Shown here piece after piece: positions 5,824 to 7,321 of a stretch of 7,321 nt of DNA. The position numbers and the translations under genes are program-made. Under the pieces are notes generated by a model. The model was given only the letters and a program-made list of their open reading frames with translations, did not search any database and was not told where the DNA came from. The stretch comes from Phycisphaerae bacterium (GTDB taxonomy: Bacteria > Planctomycetota > Phycisphaerae > Sedimentisphaerales > SG8-4), in the NCBI GenBank assembly GCA_030613765.1, contig JAUWLI010000144.1, positions 1 to 7,321 of the forward strand. The letters run 5' to 3'. Numbering within the stretch: position 1 is the stretch's first letter; every line of letters starts with the position of its first letter.

Positions 5824-6240
5824 ATGAAGAACAAAACAATATCATTTATATCTCGACTAATTGTTTCTATCATTCTTTTGGCGATTTTTAACGGCCCGGC
5901 TGCAAGTGCCCAATATGAATTAAGCTGGTACACAATTGACGGCGGCGGAGGCAGAAGCACCGGCGGAGATTTTGCTCTGACCGGCACTATCGGCCAGCCG
6001 GATGCCGCTTACAGCAGTGGTGGTAACTTTGAGCTGCTCGGCGGCTTCTGGCCGGGCGGGCCATTATGCTTTGTTGATTTCGCCAGCTTCGCAAAGTTCG
6101 CCGAATACTGGCTGGAAACAGGAGTCGGACTGCCGGCTGACCTGCATGAGGATGATGATAATATCGTCAACAAGCTCGATTTGGGAGTCTTTGTTGAAGA
6201 GTGGCTCTGCTATTGTCCGGCAGGCTGGCCGTTAAAATGA
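5824..6240 (+). CDS. Small exported protein, GTIGQPDA domain plus dockerin-like tail
   Basis: This is a 138-residue protein with a Sec signal at residues 1-29 ending 'PAASAQ'. Residues 31-79, 'YELSWYTIDGGGGRSTGGDF' followed by 'LTGTIGQPDA' and 'LLGGFWPGG', form a short Gly-rich beta domain very common in exported planctomycete proteins. Residues 82-138 hold two helix-type segments, 'FASFAKFAEYWLE' and 'DLGVFVEEWL'. The second follows an acidic stretch 'DLHEDDDNIVNKLDL' (107-120), which looks like a dockerin/EF-hand calcium loop ('DLNxDGxVxxxDL'). The tail CPAGWPLK is a typical ending. Usually this pair of modules sits at the end of a large exported protein; here it is the whole mature protein, with no enzymatic domain. 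That suggests a small structural or adaptor part that may dock to a partner. It lies 92 bp after the peptidase gene, in the same direction; co-transcription is plausible but not shown. Confidence 0.85.
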   Translation: MKNKTISFISRLIVSIILLAIFNGPAASAQYELSWYTIDGGGGRSTGGDFALTGTIGQPDAAYSSGGNFELLGGFWPGGPLCFVDFASFAKFAEYWLETGVGLPADLHEDDDNIVNKLDLGVFVEEWLCYCPAGWPLK

Positions 6241-6545
6241 GATTAGAGTTTGGCATCTTGACATAACCTGTGTTTGATAATCAGTACGTCCGCGGCCGGT
6301 CGGATTAGGCGTGGCGTGGTTTGCTGTGTAGACAAATATTGAGGCGGAAGCGTATTTGACGGCGTAATTTGGGGAATTGGGGCCGGCGTTAAGGATGTAG
6401 TGCGAGATAATGTCAGTTCTAAGTCCTTGCATTTGGCGGGGCAGGTGTGTAACATATACGGGCAAAATTTGGAGAACACAGGGAAATTAGTGGCAAATGA
6501 AAAACCTGACTTAATACAAATCACCAAATAAATTAGGAGATTGAC
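6241..6545. other. Intergenic region, 305 bp, no convincing gene
   Basis: Both strands were read. Minus-strand frames of 77 and 94 codons cover most of it (6232-6465 and 6243-6527), but they begin without a ribosome binding site and match no family I know, so I do not call them. On the plus strand there are several stops in every frame. TTGACA occurs at 6258-6263, but the nearest -10-like hexamer GATAAT (6276-6281) is only 12 bp away, too close for a normal promoter. The left half is GC-rich with Gly/Arg-type codon texture, and it may be the remnant of decayed coding sequence. No intrinsic terminator was seen after 6240. Confidence 0.6.
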
Positions 6546-7321
6546 ATGCTAAAGAAGAACTCGAAACTTACGCGGCGTTCGTTTTTGAAACGGGCGGCCG
6601 CTGCGGCGACGGTGCCTTACATTGTGCCGGCGACGGTTTTCGGCAGGGATGGAAAGGTGCCGCCGAGCGAGCGGATAATCTTAGGCGGCATGGGGGTTGG
6701 TAACCGGGGCTCGCATGACCTTCGGTGGATGCTGCCTGAGAAGGACGTGCAATTTGTGGCGATATGCGACGCGAAGAAATCCAGCAGGGAAAACGTCAAG
6801 CGGATTGTGGACACGCGGTATGGCAACAAGGACTGCAAGATGTACAGCGACATGCGAGAATTTTTGGCCGAGCGGACGGACATTGACGTGCTGCTGATAG
6901 CGACGGGTGACCGGTGGCATTCTCTGGCGGCGATAATGGCGATGCGGGCGGGCAAGGACGTTTATTCGGAGAAGCCATCATCGATGACGATTGCGGAGGG
7001 TCAGGCGGTGGTGGAGACGGCGAGACGGTACCGGCGGATTTACCAGACGGGTACGCAGCGGCTGAGCGAGGGTAATTTTACGTTCTGTAACGAGATGGTT
7101 CGGCTCGGTCGGCTTGGCAAGGTACATACGGTTCGAGCGCACATCGCGCCCTGGGATGCGGCGGAGATGAGACACGACTGGCTGCCAGCCCAACCTTTGC
7201 CTCCAAAAGAAGAAGTGGACTGGGACCAGTGGCTGGGGCCGTGTCCCTGGCGGCCTTATAACAGGGCGTACATACGCGGGGCCTGGCGGGGTCACTACGA
7301 TTTCCATACGAGCTGTATCGG
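6546..7321 (+). CDS. Tat-exported Gfo/Idh/MocA-family oxidoreductase, N-terminal part (3' end outside window)
   Basis: The frame is open from ATG 6546 to the window end (258 codons visible). AGGAG (6535-6539) is six bases before the start. Residues 10-16, 'RRSFLKR', followed by 'AAAAATVPYIVPATVFG', are a twin-arginine signal. The nucleotide-binding Rossmann domain follows: 'RIILGGMGVGNRG' (43-55) is the dinucleotide loop, 'VAICDAKK' (71-78) the second strand with its acidic end, 'DVLLIATGDRWHSLAAI' (114-130) the conserved 'PdhwH' region, and 'DVYSEKP' (138-144) the EKP motif whose Lys143 is catalytic in this family. Residues 165 onward begin the C-terminal substrate domain, with 'QRLSEGNF', 'GKVHTVRAH' and 'WDQWLGPCPWRPYN' typical of the planctomycete Tat branch. 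Family members oxidise or reduce sugars, inositols or related alcohols with NAD(P); the substrate here cannot be told. Full-length relatives run to roughly 400-450 residues, so about half is visible. Arginine is mostly CGG, unlike the neighbouring genes. Confidence 0.93.
   Translation, partial: MLKKNSKLTRRSFLKRAAAAATVPYIVPATVFGRDGKVPPSERIILGGMGVGNRGSHDLRWMLPEKDVQFVAICDAKKSSRENVKRIVDTRYGNKDCKMYSDMREFLAERTDIDVLLIATGDRWHSLAAIMAMRAGKDVYSEKPSSMTIAEGQAVVETARRYRRIYQTGTQRLSEGNFTFCNEMVRLGRLGKVHTVRAHIAPWDAAEMRHDWLPAQPLPPKEEVDWDQWLGPCPWRPYNRAYIRGAWRGHYDFHTSCI

Noticed and set aside
6258..6281. TTGACA ... GATAAT as a promoter for the Gfo/Idh/MocA gene
   Set aside because: The spacer is only 12 bp, outside the functional range for sigma-70 promoters.

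Overview
The window reads as a chromosomal segment of a planctomycete, most likely of the Phycisphaerae / Sedimentisphaerales type. The evidence is the mix of families. There is a pseudopilin C-terminus of the kind greatly expanded in Planctomycetota and Lentisphaerota. There are two Tat-exported 'oxidoreductase-like' proteins. There is a short exported protein with a GTIGQPDA motif and a dockerin-like tail ending in CPAGWPLK. This placement is recognition from memory, not a database result.

Layout. Positions 1-594 (+) hold the 3' end of a type II secretion pseudopilin-like gene. Positions 595-969 are non-coding, with a degenerate heptamer repeat and a weak promoter candidate. Positions 970-1209 (+) encode a 79-residue protein whose N-terminus resembles the SeqA N-terminal / ribbon-helix-helix type. 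Positions 1316-2311 (-) encode a Tat-signal, TIM-barrel, aldo/keto-reductase-like protein convergent with it. Positions 2312-2612 are a divergent control region with one promoter on each strand; the plus-strand one is near consensus (TTGACA-16-TATAAT). It should drive 2613-4217, an exported fibre-like protein with four VGIGT repeats. That is followed after 20 bp by 4238-5731, an exported C10 (streptopain-family) cysteine peptidase with an intact catalytic set and an extra C-terminal module. Next comes 5824-6240, a small exported protein with a dockerin-like tail. Positions 6241-6545 have no convincing gene. From 6546 to the window end (+) lies the 5' part of a Tat-exported Gfo/Idh/MocA oxidoreductase, with visibly different codon use (CGG-dominated arginine).

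How the genes may work together. The three plus-strand genes 2613-6240 all have Sec-type signal peptides, good ribosome binding sites and short or moderate gaps, and they follow a strong promoter. I infer an exported set: a trimeric-fibre-like surface protein, a protease and a small dockerin-tailed protein. Fibre and protease are almost certainly co-transcribed; the third gene is separated by 92 bp that contain an AT-rich hairpin. No substrate or joint function can be read from the sequence. No RNA genes, CRISPR arrays, insertion sequences or origins were seen.
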